Program-made: the position numbers and the translations under genes | Notes under the pieces: generated by a model | What the model saw: the letters and a program-made list of their open reading frames with translations, nothing else | The model's database searches: none | Told to the model about the DNA's origin: nothing | Shown: piece after piece, positions 1 to 10,216 of the stretch | Layout: every line of letters begins with the position of its first letter | Position numbering within the stretch: position 1 is the first letter of the stretch | Source: a gamma proteobacterium HIMB30 | Lineage (GTDB): Bacteria; Pseudomonadota; Gammaproteobacteria; Pseudomonadales; Litorivicinaceae | Assembly: GCA_000227525.2 (NCBI GenBank) | Contig: AGIG01000007.1 | Coordinates: 124,001 to 188,000, forward strand | Length of the DNA: 64,000 bases | Reading direction: 5' to 3'

Positions 1-207
1 TACGGATTAGAGCCTTTCCTTCAACTGGATCCGTTGCAGTGGAGCGTATTTCTCATCTTTGCAGCCCTGCCGCCTGGCGTTCTGAATTACATGATCGCTG
101 AACGTTACAACCAAGAGCCTACGCGGGTTGCTTCGATTGTCCTGATTGGTAATGTTGGTGCCATCTTTTGGATGCCCTTAGCGCTCGCGCTTGCACCAAC
201 ATTTTAA
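1..207 (+). CDS. AEC family transporter, C-terminal end (partial)
   Basis: The window opens inside this gene; 68 codons remain before a TAA. The peptide has two hydrophobic stretches around a short polar loop, and the phrases LPPGVLNYMIAERY and GNVGAIFWMPLALA resemble the last two membrane segments of auxin-efflux-carrier (AEC) family permeases, inner-membrane exporters or uptake carriers of organic anions. The substrate cannot be read from this fragment. The stop overlaps the end of the convergent ampD gene by four bases, so no terminator separates them. The assignment rests on the C-terminal pattern only. Confidence 0.6.
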   Translation, partial: YGLEPFLQLDPLQWSVFLIFAALPPGVLNYMIAERYNQEPTRVASIVLIGNVGAIFWMPLALALAPTF

Positions 208-749
208 CCGTCGGGTCGAATACGTTCGTACTCAAAATCTGCGCCAGGATCAATTTTACGACCTGGAGCAATCTCACGATGACCGACAATATGGGCGGGT
301 TCGATGGCATAACTCAAACAGAGATCGGAACAGACCGTTGCAAGCGATTGATATTGTCGATCAGTGAACGGTCCCTCTTCCGGACCAATCAGTTCGATTC
401 CAATACTAAAATCATTACACCGCTGGCGGCCCTCGAATTCAGACTCACCAGCATGCCAAGCCCGCTTATCAAAAGGCACCAGTTGATACACTTCTCCCTG
501 TCGCCCAATCACTAAATGAGCAGAGACCCGAACATCCTTCAATGTCTCAAAATAAGGGTCGGTTCCGGTATCCAACGTTCCTTGGAAAAACGCCATAACT
601 GGTAGCGCATTGAATAATCCTGGCGGAAGAGAAATCGCATGAATCACAATTAAGCTGATTTCATTTGACGGTCTTTCGTCAAAATGTGGACTCGGAATCC
701 ACAAAGCGTCAGAAAAGCGATGATTCTGCATAGCACAACTGGGTCTCAT
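204..749 (-). CDS. ampD: 1,6-anhydro-N-acetylmuramyl-L-alanine amidase AmpD
   Basis: Cytoplasmic zinc amidase of peptidoglycan recycling that cuts the stem peptide from anhydromuropeptides; its loss derepresses ampC in species that carry it. The 181-aa protein is of normal AmpD length (amidase_2 fold). Zinc ligands are visible as H37 (VIHAISLPPG), H157 (IVGHREIAPG) and D167 (RKIDPG). The strings VPFDKRAWHAG and RCNDFSIGIELIG are near-diagnostic for AmpD rather than phage or periplasmic amidases. An ATG start at 749 is used; an internal Met at residue 7 is possible. The gene is divergent from the fabY-like gene, so their promoters must overlap. Confidence 0.95.
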   Translation of the reverse strand: MRPSCAMQNHRFSDALWIPSPHFDERPSNEISLIVIHAISLPPGLFNALPVMAFFQGTLDTGTDPYFETLKDVRVSAHLVIGRQGEVYQLVPFDKRAWHAGESEFEGRQRCNDFSIGIELIGPEEGPFTDRQYQSLATVCSDLCLSYAIEPAHIVGHREIAPGRKIDPGADFEYERIRPDG

Positions 750-786
750 CTTGGTACATTACCTCCTTTCGATCTCGGATAATACT

Positions 787-2628
787 GTGACTCCATTACC
801 TCTTATCGTCGGATTTGGCGGAATCAATGCCGCTGGCCGAAGCTCAGACCATCAGGCATTCAGACGTCTGATCATGGACGCGCTCTCTTCCTCTGAAAAG
901 GCCCGCACAATCGACCAAGTCGGAGCGCTCGTTGGCATGGGTACAGAAACTTCAACGAACGAGGCGCAAGCCCAGCATATCCTTGAGAATACATTGATCC
1001 GAAAAATCCATCCGGATTGGTTCAATCCAGATCAAATGCCGCTGCATCGGCTTGGTCACACAAAACAGCCAACAAGTGTTTGGCTAGGCCCACTCCAGGC
1101 ACCCAATCCACTCCCTGCCGGATGGACTGTTGGACAAAAGGAAGGACGGCTGACTGAATATGTCATTGAGCCCAGTGAACTGTTGACACCCTGTACGCGA
1201 AAATCATCTGTACAAGCAGCTGGGATGGCACCAACAGGATTTCGGCCAGACAGGTTCTACCCGTCGAGAAATCATCCTAGGACGCTTCAGCTCGCCTTAT
1301 TCGCCTTGTCTGACTGCTGGTTAAGTTCCGGACTTCAATGGCACCAAATTAAACAACACATTGCCCCGAATCAGATTGCTGTTTTTGCCGGCTCATCCAT
1401 CGGACAGATGGACGAATCTGGTTTTGGCGGCATGCTCAAAAGTGCACTGCTTGGCAAACGAACGACATCAAAGCAGTTACCACTTGGTTATCCGCAAATG
1501 CCTGCCGATTTCACAAATGCCTACGTGCTGGGAAGTCTTGGCCGGTCAGGAGCCAGTATGGGGGCATGCGCGAGCTTTTTGTACAACCTTCATCACGCGG
1601 TGGAAGGCATTCAGGAAGGACGCTATCAGATTGCTGTCGTCGGCGGAGCTGACTGTCCAATCACACCTGAAGTCATTGAGGGCTTTCGTGCGATGGGGGC
1701 ACTTGCTGAAGACCACGGGCTCCGAGAGCTCGATGGGCTGAGCGAGCATGAGATCCCAAACTATCGTAAAACCAGCCGGCCCTTCGGTCTTAACTGTGGA
1801 TTTACCATTGGCGAATCCAGCCAATACGTCATCTTGATGAACGACCAACTGGCAGTTGACCTTGGCGCAACAATTTTTGGATCCATTCCCACAGTAGCCA
1901 GTCATGCTGATGGTGGTAAACGCAGTATTTCCGCGCCAGGTGCGGGTAACTACCTGACGCTGGCGCAAGCTGCAGCCAGCATTCGAGATTTGCTCGGGCA
2001 GGATGTGCTCGCAAATGAAACACTGGTCCAAGCCCATGGAACCAGTACCCCACAAAATCGAGTCACAGAGTCAGCCGTATTGTCTCGGGTTGCGACAGCC
2101 TTTGGTCTAAACGCCTGGTCAGTCAGTGCAGTCAAGAGTCAACTCGGTCACTCCCAAGGAACTGCGGGTGGCGACCAATTGACTGTCAGTCTCGGCGCAT
2201 TTGCATCACAGATCGCGCCAGGAATTCAAACCACCGATTCATTGGCTCCAGATGTTATTCAAGACGGGCTCGACTTTGTTTTAACGTCAAGAGAACAACG
2301 AATCAAGGCCGCACTGATCAACGCGAAGGGATTCGGTGGCAACAACTCAACTGCTGCCATTCTGTCGCCTGAGGCAACCGCGGAACTGCTTCAATCACGC
2401 CATGGAACGATTGAGACGCGAGGATCGGATGAGGTCCAGTCCAGGCAAGCACGTTATCGCCAGGATATTGATCGTGGAACAATCGAGATTCTATATCACT
2501 ATGGTGAAAATATTGTGGAGGGTTCAGAGATTGAGATGGGCCCTGACTCAATCAATGTACCAGGCTTTGGTAATAGCCTGTCCTTGAATCAAACGAGAAT
2601 CAAATACTCAGAGTTGATCAAATCGTAG
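787..2628 (+). CDS. fabY: Beta-ketoacyl-ACP synthase, FabY type
   Basis: Large condensing enzyme of the FabY family, known in Pseudomonas aeruginosa to start fatty acid synthesis by condensing acetyl-CoA with malonyl-ACP in place of FabH. The thiolase-fold triad is visible: Cys261 in MGACASFLYNL, His417 in QAHGTSTPQN and His455 in QLGHSQGTAGG (numbered from the GTG at 787). The N-terminal phrase PLIVGFGGINAAGRSS matches what I remember of FabY. I chose the GTG at 787, which gives the short family-like N-terminus MTPLPLIVGFGG; an in-frame TTG at 751 would add 12 residues but lies two bases from the ampD start. The product is about 613 aa, close to the family's roughly 630. The 3' end overlaps convergent rimI by 21 bp. 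Confidence 0.88.
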   Translation: MTPLPLIVGFGGINAAGRSSDHQAFRRLIMDALSSSEKARTIDQVGALVGMGTETSTNEAQAQHILENTLIRKIHPDWFNPDQMPLHRLGHTKQPTSVWLGPLQAPNPLPAGWTVGQKEGRLTEYVIEPSELLTPCTRKSSVQAAGMAPTGFRPDRFYPSRNHPRTLQLALFALSDCWLSSGLQWHQIKQHIAPNQIAVFAGSSIGQMDESGFGGMLKSALLGKRTTSKQLPLGYPQMPADFTNAYVLGSLGRSGASMGACASFLYNLHHAVEGIQEGRYQIAVVGGADCPITPEVIEGFRAMGALAEDHGLRELDGLSEHEIPNYRKTSRPFGLNCGFTIGESSQYVILMNDQLAVDLGATIFGSIPTVASHADGGKRSISAPGAGNYLTLAQAAASIRDLLGQDVLANETLVQAHGTSTPQNRVTESAVLSRVATAFGLNAWSVSAVKSQLGHSQGTAGGDQLTVSLGAFASQIAPGIQTTDSLAPDVIQDGLDFVLTSREQRIKAALINAKGFGGNNSTAAILSPEATAELLQSRHGTIETRGSDEVQSRQARYRQDIDRGTIEILYHYGENIVEGSEIEMGPDSINVPGFGNSLSLNQTRIKYSELIKS

Positions 2629-3078
2629 CTGTAGCCCAAAGACCAGGGCATCCTCTCGCCCTGTTGCAGTCGGATAGTAATTCCGTCTCCGGCCAACTTC
2701 ATTGAATCCATGGTTCAGATACATATGGATTGCTGCGACATTGGATTCACGCACCTCAAGAAACATTTGTCGTGCACCCTGCGCTCGTGCATCGTCTATT
2801 AAATGATGAAGCATCTGACCGCCAAAACCCTGACCCTGGAAGCGAGGGTCAACTGAAACATTCAGAATGTGCGCTTCGTCAAGCGTGATGGATAAAAATG
2901 CCTGGCAGATATGAACCGGTTGGTCCGCTTGAAAACCAAGCCAGATCCGGTAAGGGACCGTTGTACAGCCACCAATGATGGCGCGAGACCATGGAAATTC
3001 ATATGCACGTGACTCGAGGTCGCAAACGGCATCGAGGTCAGACTCTTCCAGTAATCGAAATATCAGCGTATTAGCCAC
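2608..3078 (-). CDS. rimI: Ribosomal protein bS18-alanine N-acetyltransferase RimI
   Basis: GNAT-fold acetyltransferase (156 aa) that acetylates the N-terminal alanine of ribosomal protein S18. The acetyl-CoA pyrophosphate loop is RFQGQGFGGQML (the Q/RxxGxG/A motif), preceded by the beta-strand AHILNVSVDP, and the C-terminal RRNYYPTATGREDALVFGL is typical of RimI. The start overlaps the upstream holD-like gene by 8 bp, so the two are translationally linked; a holD-rimI pairing is also found in enterobacteria, which supports both calls. Confidence 0.92.
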   Translation of the reverse strand: MANTLIFRLLEESDLDAVCDLESRAYEFPWSRAIIGGCTTVPYRIWLGFQADQPVHICQAFLSITLDEAHILNVSVDPRFQGQGFGGQMLHHLIDDARAQGARQMFLEVRESNVAAIHMYLNHGFNEVGRRRNYYPTATGREDALVFGLQLRFDQL

Positions 3079-3778
3079 GCTTGTGCTCTTGAATCACTTT
3101 CCAGGCGGATCGCTTGGCATCACCGGAAACCGCGAGTTGATCCAGAGATGGAAGTATCAGCGCATCGGAAAAACTAGCGGATAAATCGAGATCGAAAACA
3201 GCAAACGCGATCACAGGAGCTGATGAGCGAGTCTCAGCCCATCGCCGATGTAACCAAGCATCCAACGCATCGGTCGCCGCCTCGCGCCCCTGATCTTTGA
3301 TTCCCGCAATCGGCCAATGGAAATACTGCCAATCAACATCATCAGTCGACGGAGATAGAGTCCTTAATAGATCAGAACACAGACCCGTCAAACGGCCTTC
3401 AAGCAAACCACCAGCCCAAGCCGGAAGTTCGCAGGCAAGTAAAACATCTGCTGTCACCGCACTGACTAAGGTAAATCGAAGGGGGTTTGATTCCTCGATT
3501 TGATCGGGAGAATCAGGCCGAATGACTGCTCGATCGGATGCCTCATGGTCTGCGACATCCATTTGTTCTTTCTCTGTTTCGACTGCCTCGCCACTGAGCA
3601 CTGCCTTTTTTTCCAGAACCGCCACCAGTTCTGACACTCCCTGACCCGGGCCAGACTCAGCAGTCGTAGTTTCCGAAGCCGCTGTAGCCTCATGAGAAGC
3701 CTCACGAAGTACAACTACCGGAATACCCATCGCATCAAGGATCCGTCGCGATTCCTCCGATGGCAATGTCTGCATCAA
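3071..3778 (-). CDS. holD: Putative DNA polymerase III psi subunit (HolD-like)
   Basis: A 235-aa protein without a strong family signature. The first 24 residues ([15 protein letters not shown]) resemble the chi-binding N-terminal peptide of the psi clamp-loader subunit, and the C-terminal part from about residue 98 ([21 protein letters not shown]) has the hydrophobic pattern of the psi alpha/beta domain. Between them, residues about 28-95 form a Glu/Ala/Thr-rich low-complexity linker absent from the 137-aa E. coli HolD. The position immediately upstream of rimI, with an 8-bp overlap, is the enterobacterial holD position, and I recall the pseudomonad psi gene being in the same place. ATGA overlap with leuA. 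Function inferred mainly from context and the N-terminal motif. Confidence 0.55.
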   Translation of the reverse strand: MMQTLPSEESRRILDAMGIPVVVLREASHEATAASETTTAESGPGQGVSELVAVLEKKAVLSGEAVETEKEQMDVADHEASDRAVIRPDSPDQIEESNPLRFTLVSAVTADVLLACELPAWAGGLLEGRLTGLCSDLLRTLSPSTDDVDWQYFHWPIAGIKDQGREAATDALDAWLHRRWAETRSSAPVIAFAVFDLDLSASFSDALILPSLDQLAVSGDAKRSAWKVIQEHKRG

Positions 3779-5325
3779 ATACCCTCGGACTTTTGGGGAT
3801 GCTCCCTATCCAACGGCTTTTCAATCAGGTTCAATGCGTGAAGATAGGCTTTGGCCGAAGCGACAACAATATCGGTATCCGCACCGAGTCCATTCACGAT
3901 TCGACCGGATTTTTCAAGACGAACCGTCACCTCACCCTGAGAGTCCGTGCCTGTTGTGATGGCATTCACGGAATACAACTGCAGGTCGCTGCCGGAATTT
4001 GCGACAGACTCGATCGCTTTATACACTGCGTCAACTGGACCGTCGCCTTGCGCAGACGCATCAACCTCAGACCCGTCGACCCGTAACTTAAGGTGGGCTG
4101 TCGGAGCCACTCCCATTTTTGATGTCACAGACAGATCCGCAAGATCGTAGCGCGCACTATCAGCCTCCATTTTCTGGGCATTCATCAACGCTTGTAGATC
4201 TTCATCAAAGATTTCATGTTTCCGGTCAGCCAGGTCCTTGAAGCGTGCAAACGCCTCATTCAAGGCTTGGTCATCAGCCAGAATAATCCCAAGTTCAACA
4301 AGTCGAGATTTGAAAGCAGCACGTCCTGAATGTTTGCCCAAGACCATTTTGTTGGTGTTCCAACCAACATCTTCAGCACGCATGATTTCGTAGGTTTCGC
4401 GATGCTTCAACACACCGTCTTGGTGGATACCTGACTCATGCGCGAACGCATTGGCACCAACAATTGCCTTATTCGGCTGGACTGGAAATCCCGTAATCGA
4501 GGAGACCAATCGCGATGCGGGGACAATATGCTGTGTATCAATATGTGTTTCAACATCGACAATATCGGATCGTGTCTTGACGGCCATCACCACTTCTTCA
4601 AGCGAGGTATTTCCTGCACGCTCGCCAAGTCCATTGATCGTACACTCAATTTGACGACATCCAGCACGGACAGCCGCGAGTGAATTCGCAACAGCGACTC
4701 CGAGGTCGTTGTGACAGTGCACTGAAAAGATTGCTTTATCAGCATTCGGTATTTTCGATAGCAGTGTCCGAACAGTCTCTTCGATTTGGAATGGAAGGTT
4801 GTACCCAACGGTATCAGGGAAATTACATGTACTCGCACCAGCATCGATCACAGCTTCGAACACTCGAGCGAGAAAGTCGATATCTGAGCGGCCCGCATCT
4901 TCTGCAGAAAACTCGACGTCATCGGTATACTGACGCGCTTTTTTCACTGCATAGACCGCTTGTTCAATCACCTGCTCAGGCTCTAGCTTGAGCTTATGCC
5001 TCATATGAATCGGGCTGGTTGCAATGAAAGTATGAATCCGACGCCGGGGGGCTGGCGCGATTGCTTCTGCTGCGATTTCAATATCTCTGTCAAGTGCGCG
5101 TGACAAGCTGCAGACTGTCGACTCTTGAATGGCCGATGCAACCGCTTTGACGGCCTCAAAATCACCAGGGCTCGCCACAGCAAAACCGGCTTCAATCACA
5201 TCAACGCGAAGACGCTCAAGTGCTTTGGCAATGCGGACTTTTTCATCGCGGGTCATTGAAGCGCCTGGACTCTGTTCTCCATCACGCAATGTTGTGTCAA
5301 AAATGATTAACTGATCTTTCGCCAT
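3775..5325 (-). CDS. leuA: 2-isopropylmalate synthase
   Basis: First committed enzyme of leucine synthesis, condensing acetyl-CoA with 2-oxoisovalerate. N-terminal TIM barrel of the HMGL family with the metal-site motif [12 protein letters not shown], the [14 protein letters not shown] motif and [13 protein letters not shown]. The C-terminal third (about residue 390 on, [13 protein letters not shown]) is the LeuA allosteric dimer domain through which leucine inhibits. The start at 5325 is preferred because GGAGA lies 8 nt upstream, whereas the ATG six bases earlier (5331) sits only 2 nt from it. Length 516 aa is normal for the E. coli type. ATGA overlap with the downstream holD-like gene. A 214-bp gap with hairpins and a possible leucine-rich leader lies upstream. 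Confidence 0.97.
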   Translation of the reverse strand: MAKDQLIIFDTTLRDGEQSPGASMTRDEKVRIAKALERLRVDVIEAGFAVASPGDFEAVKAVASAIQESTVCSLSRALDRDIEIAAEAIAPAPRRRIHTFIATSPIHMRHKLKLEPEQVIEQAVYAVKKARQYTDDVEFSAEDAGRSDIDFLARVFEAVIDAGASTCNFPDTVGYNLPFQIEETVRTLLSKIPNADKAIFSVHCHNDLGVAVANSLAAVRAGCRQIECTINGLGERAGNTSLEEVVMAVKTRSDIVDVETHIDTQHIVPASRLVSSITGFPVQPNKAIVGANAFAHESGIHQDGVLKHRETYEIMRAEDVGWNTNKMVLGKHSGRAAFKSRLVELGIILADDQALNEAFARFKDLADRKHEIFDEDLQALMNAQKMEADSARYDLADLSVTSKMGVAPTAHLKLRVDGSEVDASAQGDGPVDAVYKAIESVANSGSDLQLYSVNAITTGTDSQGEVTVRLEKSGRIVNGLGADTDIVVASAKAYLHALNLIEKPLDREHPQKSEGI

Positions 5326-5414
5326 CTTCATTTCTCCAACGGGTTAAAACCGTCTGGCAATACATACAACTGAATACAAAAAGAAATCGAATACGAGACA
5401 AACTGAACCGCCCA

Positions 5415-5468
5415 TCAGGGCAGTCGACGGCCAAATAGAAGAATGTTTTTGGCGAATAGCGTGTTCAT
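5415..5468 (-). promoter_or_regulatory. Possible leucine leader peptide upstream of leuA
   Basis: A 17-codon ORF, MNTLFAKNILLFGRRLP, lies about 90 bp before leuA on the same strand, with four leucines (CTA, CTT, CTA, CTG) and one isoleucine. It ends at the left arm of a 7-bp hairpin (ACTGCCC-TGAT-GGGCGGT), and another 7-bp hairpin (GAATGCC...GGCATTC) precedes it. Leucine leaders controlling leu genes by attenuation are well known in enterobacteria. No good Shine-Dalgarno is visible and the U-run of a classical attenuator is not directly behind the hairpin, so this is a weak call. Confidence 0.28.
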
Positions 5469-5517
5469 GATTCGAGAATGCCAATGAAAGCGGCATTCTG
5501 CAAGCAAGTTTTTTCAA

Positions 5518-5536
5518 TCGCGCTCATTGAGCGCGA
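5518..5536. repeat. Perfect 9-bp inverted repeat with 1-bp centre
   Basis: TCGCGCTCA and TGAGCGCGA flank a single T. It lies 10 bp past the stop of the DUF1330 gene and ahead of leuA. In the minus-strand direction it would form a stable hairpin followed by A-rich, not U-rich, sequence, so it is not a standard intrinsic terminator. It may protect mRNA ends or be an operator palindrome; its role is unknown. Confidence 0.5.
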
Positions 5537-5545
5537 CTATTGACG

Positions 5546-5836
5546 CTAAGCACCCTCAACAATACGAAAATCTCGATCAACGCCGTCTGCCAACGCATCC
5601 AATGCAACTTGATATGCCTCCGAGTCATAGGCATTTTGCGCATCAATCAATGTCGGCCATTCAACGATCACTGTGCGCTCCATCACACCTGAACCAGACG
5701 CATAGACAGCAGCGCTGCGAACAAGGAAGCGTCCACCCTGGCTCTCAACCGCAGGCTTCGCGAGTTCCGCATAAGCGGCCAGCTTGTCCGCATCATAAAT
5801 TTCGCGGTAACAACTAATCCAATACCCTTTTTGCAT
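5546..5836 (-). CDS. DUF1330 family protein
   Basis: A 96-aa protein with the dimeric alpha/beta-barrel (ferredoxin-like) pattern of DUF1330: MQKGYWISCYREIYDADKL at the start, RTVIVEWPTLIDAQNAY in the middle and a repeated acidic helix at the end. Members are small soluble proteins with no settled function. It follows a small membrane-protein gene by 3 bp and probably ends the ilv-pssA transcript or continues it toward leuA. No catalytic residues can be assigned. Confidence 0.8.
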   Translation of the reverse strand: MQKGYWISCYREIYDADKLAAYAELAKPAVESQGGRFLVRSAAVYASGSGVMERTVIVEWPTLIDAQNAYDSEAYQVALDALADGVDRDFRIVEGA

Positions 5837-5839
5837 TGC

Positions 5840-6109
5840 TTATCCTTTGAGATTGTATTGTTTTGACTCCAACCAACTGGCTAACTTCATGCCACCAAAA
5901 GTGCTCGAGGCCACGATACCGATCAAAACAATCGTTTCAATGAGGTGATCAGTCCCTGGTCGAAACAGCACCACCAGTACACAGCTGATGATAAAGCCTA
6001 TCGCACCATAGATTACCTGGCGCCTCGCCTCATTTTCTGACACCGTCGGGATGTCTTCATCAATGATCCCGCGTTTACTCTTCTTCTTTCGGCGCACGTT
6101 TTTTCCCAT
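5840..6109 (-). CDS. Small membrane protein of unknown function
   Basis: An 89-aa protein I do not recognise. It has a strongly basic N-terminus (RRKKKSKRG), a short acidic stretch, then two hydrophobic helices (about residues 32-50 and 57-75) separated by RPGTDHLIE. The basic N-terminus and two-helix hairpin predict an inner-membrane protein. Its start overlaps the end of pssA by 35 bp, and the next gene follows after 3 bp, so it is translated in an operon with pssA. A role in phospholipid synthesis is only a guess from position. Confidence 0.65.
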   Translation of the reverse strand: MGKNVRRKKKSKRGIIDEDIPTVSENEARRQVIYGAIGFIISCVLVVLFRPGTDHLIETIVLIGIVASSTFGGMKLASWLESKQYNLKG

Positions 6110-6827
6110 CCAAGCGATTTTTCAACCAAAGGGCTGGCCCACTCAAAATATAAAGACTGGTTAACAAAAATAGAACCCGAGGTGGGTCAAGAGAGACAAA
6201 AGCAAATATCAATGCAGCGGCCATGATCGCAAGCAGCGGTACACGCGCCTTCAAATCAGAATTCTTAAAGGAGGGATAAGGAACAGATGACACCATCAGA
6301 AGACCACAGATTGCGGTCAATATCACCATCGTTAATGCGACTGTCTCACCTTGGATACTTGAATCGACGAGTGTCCAAACCGCAGATGCTAAGAAATAGG
6401 CGGCAGCAGGACACGCTAAGCCAATAAAGTAATTGGAATCAACAATTTCACGCTGGATATTAAACCGGGCAAGTCGTAACGCCGTTCCCGCGACGTAGAT
6501 GAAGGCCGCGACCCACCCAAGTTTGCCAAGTGCCGATAAAGACCAACTAAATACCAAAACAGCCGGCGCAACACCGAAAGCAACGACGTCACTTAACGAA
6601 TCATATTGCGCACCAAATTCACTTTGGGTATTAGTCAGCCGGGCAACACGGCCATCAAGACCATCAAAAAGCCCTGAGACAAGAATCGCAATGGCAGCAG
6701 TTTCAAAAAGCCCCTCTCCCTCATAGACCGCTCGCGTTGCAGTGATAATTGAAAAAAATCCTGCCAGCAGTGCTGCAGTCGTCAGGATGTTGGGGAGGAG
6801 GTAGATACCTTTTGACTGAGTCATCAT
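6075..6827 (-). CDS. pssA: CDP-diacylglycerol--serine O-phosphatidyltransferase
   Basis: Integral membrane enzyme making phosphatidylserine, the precursor of phosphatidylethanolamine. The CDP-alcohol phosphotransferase signature is seen as GLFDGLDGRVARLT followed by SEFGAQYDSLSDVVAFG, with the conserved aspartates that bind the metal-CDP group. The 250-aa protein has about eight hydrophobic segments, as in the membrane-type PssA and unlike the phospholipase D-type enzyme of E. coli. It follows ilvC, the same order as in Pseudomonas. The C-terminus (KKRAPKEEE) overlaps the next gene. Confidence 0.93.
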   Translation of the reverse strand: MMTQSKGIYLLPNILTTAALLAGFFSIITATRAVYEGEGLFETAAIAILVSGLFDGLDGRVARLTNTQSEFGAQYDSLSDVVAFGVAPAVLVFSWSLSALGKLGWVAAFIYVAGTALRLARFNIQREIVDSNYFIGLACPAAAYFLASAVWTLVDSSIQGETVALTMVILTAICGLLMVSSVPYPSFKNSDLKARVPLLAIMAAALIFAFVSLDPPRVLFLLTSLYILSGPALWLKNRLDGKKRAPKEEE

Positions 6828-6832
6828 GACAA

Positions 6833-6850
6833 GCGGGCCCGAAGGCCCGC
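6833..6850 (-). terminator. GC-rich UUCG-loop hairpin between ilvC and pssA
   Basis: On the minus strand a perfect 7-bp stem (GCGGGCC/GGCCCGC) closes a TTCG tetraloop directly between the ilvC stop and the pssA start. It lacks a following U-run, so it is more likely an attenuating or RNA-stabilising hairpin that lowers pssA relative to ilvC than a full terminator. Confidence 0.5.
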
Positions 6851-6856
6851 CCTCAA

Positions 6857-7906
<1,050 letters not shown>

Positions 7907-8398
7907 CTACACAGACAACACGCGTTCTCCGCGCGCAATACCACTGACACCACTTCGCACCACTTCCAAAATGGCCGAAGCACCAATCGCGTCAATAAAT
8001 GCATCTAATTTATCGCTCGTTCCGGTGAGCTGGACGGTATACATTGCCGGGGTGACGTCAACAATTTGACCGCGGAAGATATCACAGGTCCGCTTCACCT
8101 CAGCGCGCTGCGCCCCGGTGGCTTTAATTTTGATCAGCATCAACTCGCGCTCGATATGTTCGCCCTCGGTAAGATCCACCAATTTCACAACATCGATCAG
8201 CTTATTCAACTGCTTTGTAATCTGTTCAATCACAGTATCGTCACCGATTGTGGTGACTGTTAGACGCGACAACGTGGAATCCTCTGTCGGCGCGACAGTG
8301 AGCGATTCGATGTTGTATCCGCGTTGAGAAAATAGTCCGACGACACGAGACAACGCACCTGGCTCATTTTCCATCAGAACCGAAATTATGTGTCTCAC
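7907..8398 (-). CDS. ilvN: Acetolactate synthase small (regulatory) subunit
   Basis: Regulatory subunit of acetohydroxyacid synthase that gives valine feedback inhibition. N-terminal ACT domain ([19 protein letters not shown], with GYNIESLTV) and a C-terminal IlvN/IlvH domain, 163 aa, the usual IlvH length. Its ATG overlaps the ilvB stop by 4 bp (ATGA), indicating coupled translation and equal stoichiometry. It could equally be named ilvH. Confidence 0.96.
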   Translation of the reverse strand: MRHIISVLMENEPGALSRVVGLFSQRGYNIESLTVAPTEDSTLSRLTVTTIGDDTVIEQITKQLNKLIDVVKLVDLTEGEHIERELMLIKIKATGAQRAEVKRTCDIFRGQIVDVTPAMYTVQLTGTSDKLDAFIDAIGASAILEVVRSGVSGIARGERVLSV

Positions 8399-10131
8399 TT
8401 CGTACGCTCCGTCTTACTCAAAATCATGTCCTTCATTGAGCCCGTTGGTATCTGCATTGGGTAGACATGCTCATCCGGATCGATATAGATATCCATGAAC
8501 ACCACGCGATCCTTCATCGCGAAACACTCTTCCATTTTTGCTTTCAGCTCTGATGGATCGGTGACGATCATTCCCACGTGGCCATAAGCTTGGGCGAGCT
8601 TAACGAAATCTGGCAGCGAATCCGCATAGGTTGAAGCCGCATAACGACCGCCGTACTGCATATCCTGCCATTGCTTGACCATACCTAACGCGGCATTGTT
8701 CAAGTTAATAATCTTCACAGGCATGTTGTATTGCGTACACGTTGACAGTTCTTCAATACACATCTGAATCGAGCCTTCGCCCGTGACAACAGCAACGTGC
8801 CGGTCCGGATGCGCAAGCTGCACACCCATCGCAGCCGGCAAACCGAATCCCATCGTTCCGAGTCCACCAGAGTTGATCCACTGTCGTGGTTGGTCGTACT
8901 TATAGTATTGCGCGGCAAACATTTGATGTTGTCCAACGTCCGAGCAAATGAACGCCTCGCCGTTGGTCACTTCATACAAAGTCCGAATAACATCTTGAGG
9001 CATGATCTTGTCGCGGCGAGTGAAACGATCACCAGTCCAGAGGCCATGCTTCTCGCGCCAGCCATTGATGGTTTCCCACCAGGCACTTAATGCATCCTGG
9101 TCAGGCTCGACATCCATCTGATTCAGCATTTCCACCATGTCGGCCAACACAGGCTTCACAGGACCAACCAACGGAACTTCGATATGCCGAACTGTTTTTT
9201 GAATCGAGGCAGGGTCAATATCAATGTGCACGATCCGGGCATTCGGGCAGAACTTTTTCGGGTTATTCGTCACGCGGTCATCGAACCGAGCACCCACAGC
9301 AAAGATCACATCGGCTTGATGCATCGCTTGGTTGGCTTCGTAAAAACCGTGCATACCCAACATGCCGATGAACTGATCATCCGATCCGGGAAACGCGCCC
9401 AAACCCATCAACGTATTGGTCACTGGATAACCGAGACGCTTTGCGATCGCCGTGAGTTCTTCCGCTGCATCACCCAAGACCACGCCGCCGCCGGCATAAA
9501 TCACAGGACGTTTCGCTTCAAGCAGAAGATCGAGCGCTTTACGAATTTGACCAGCATGTCCTTTCAGTGCCGGTGTATAAGAACGCATCTTGACTGTTTC
9601 TGGGTATTCAAACGGCCGTTTTTCAGTTGGTGCTGTCATGTCTTTCGGCACATCAACGACCACAGGACCCGGACGACCGCTCTTTGCGATATGAAACGCT
9701 TTTTTCATGACGCTCGGGATTTCTTCAATCGAACGCACGAGGAACGAATGTTTCACGATCGGGCGACAACAACCGATCATATCCGTCTCTTGAAAGGCAT
9801 CGGTGCCCATCAAATGACTCGGCACGTTGCCGGAAATCACAACCAACGGAATCGAATCCATATAGGCGGTCGCAATGCCTGTGATGGCATTTGTTGCCCC
9901 AGGACCCGAGGTCACCAGGCTGACACCTACCTCGCCAGTTGATCGCGCGAACCCGTCGGCAGCGTGGACTGCGGCCTGCTCATGGCGTACCAAAATGTGT
10001 TCAACTGCATCTTGCTGATACAGGGCGTCATAAATGTGTAGAACCGCGCCGCCGGGGTAGCCAAAAATCATTTTGACCCCTTCCTCTTTCAGCGCGCGCA
10101 TGATCATTTCACCGCCAGAAAGCAATTCCAC
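8395..10131 (-). CDS. ilvB: Acetolactate synthase large (catalytic) subunit
   Basis: Thiamine-diphosphate enzyme making acetolactate from pyruvate. A 578-aa protein with the three-domain ThDP architecture: the activating glutamate E51 in [12 protein letters not shown], the central FAD/nucleotide domain ([14 protein letters not shown]), and the C-terminal ThDP motif beginning at [10 protein letters not shown] and continuing to [13 protein letters not shown]. The GTG start at 10131 is preceded by GGAGAGGG/GGAA-rich sequence and gives the canonical MELLSGGEM. First gene of the ilv operon; a good sigma-70 promoter lies just upstream. Also called ilvI. Confidence 0.96.
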   Translation of the reverse strand: MELLSGGEMIMRALKEEGVKMIFGYPGGAVLHIYDALYQQDAVEHILVRHEQAAVHAADGFARSTGEVGVSLVTSGPGATNAITGIATAYMDSIPLVVISGNVPSHLMGTDAFQETDMIGCCRPIVKHSFLVRSIEEIPSVMKKAFHIAKSGRPGPVVVDVPKDMTAPTEKRPFEYPETVKMRSYTPALKGHAGQIRKALDLLLEAKRPVIYAGGGVVLGDAAEELTAIAKRLGYPVTNTLMGLGAFPGSDDQFIGMLGMHGFYEANQAMHQADVIFAVGARFDDRVTNNPKKFCPNARIVHIDIDPASIQKTVRHIEVPLVGPVKPVLADMVEMLNQMDVEPDQDALSAWWETINGWREKHGLWTGDRFTRRDKIMPQDVIRTLYEVTNGEAFICSDVGQHQMFAAQYYKYDQPRQWINSGGLGTMGFGLPAAMGVQLAHPDRHVAVVTGEGSIQMCIEELSTCTQYNMPVKIINLNNAALGMVKQWQDMQYGGRYAASTYADSLPDFVKLAQAYGHVGMIVTDPSELKAKMEECFAMKDRVVFMDIYIDPDEHVYPMQIPTGSMKDMILSKTERTK

Positions 10132-10171
10132 TTCCGACCCTCTCCGAGTAAATAGTTAAGGTAAACCGATA

Positions 10172-10199
10172 ATTGTGACACTCATACACGGCCTGTCAA
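10172..10199 (-). promoter_or_regulatory. Sigma-70 type promoter of ilvBNC
   Basis: On the minus strand a perfect TTGACA (10199-10194) is followed after 16 nt by CACAAT (10177-10172), giving a start point about 35 nt before ilvB. The 85-bp clpB-ilvB gap has room for little else, so no long attenuator leader precedes ilvB. Confidence 0.6.
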
Positions 10200-10216
10200 C
10201 TGAAGGCCGCGGTATT

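Noticed and set aside
1546-2055. A 169-codon minus-strand frame inside the fabY gene
   Set aside because: No domain, no start signals, and it lies over the catalytic core of the condensing enzyme.
5518-5536. Palindrome after the DUF1330 gene as an intrinsic terminator
   Set aside because: Followed by A-rich sequence on the transcribed strand, not a U-run; kept only as an inverted repeat.
9184-9942. A 252-codon open frame on the plus strand inside ilvB
   Set aside because: It is a shadow of the ilvB coding frame: no Shine-Dalgarno, His/Arg-rich composition, no recognisable domain, and ilvB is unmistakable on the other strand.
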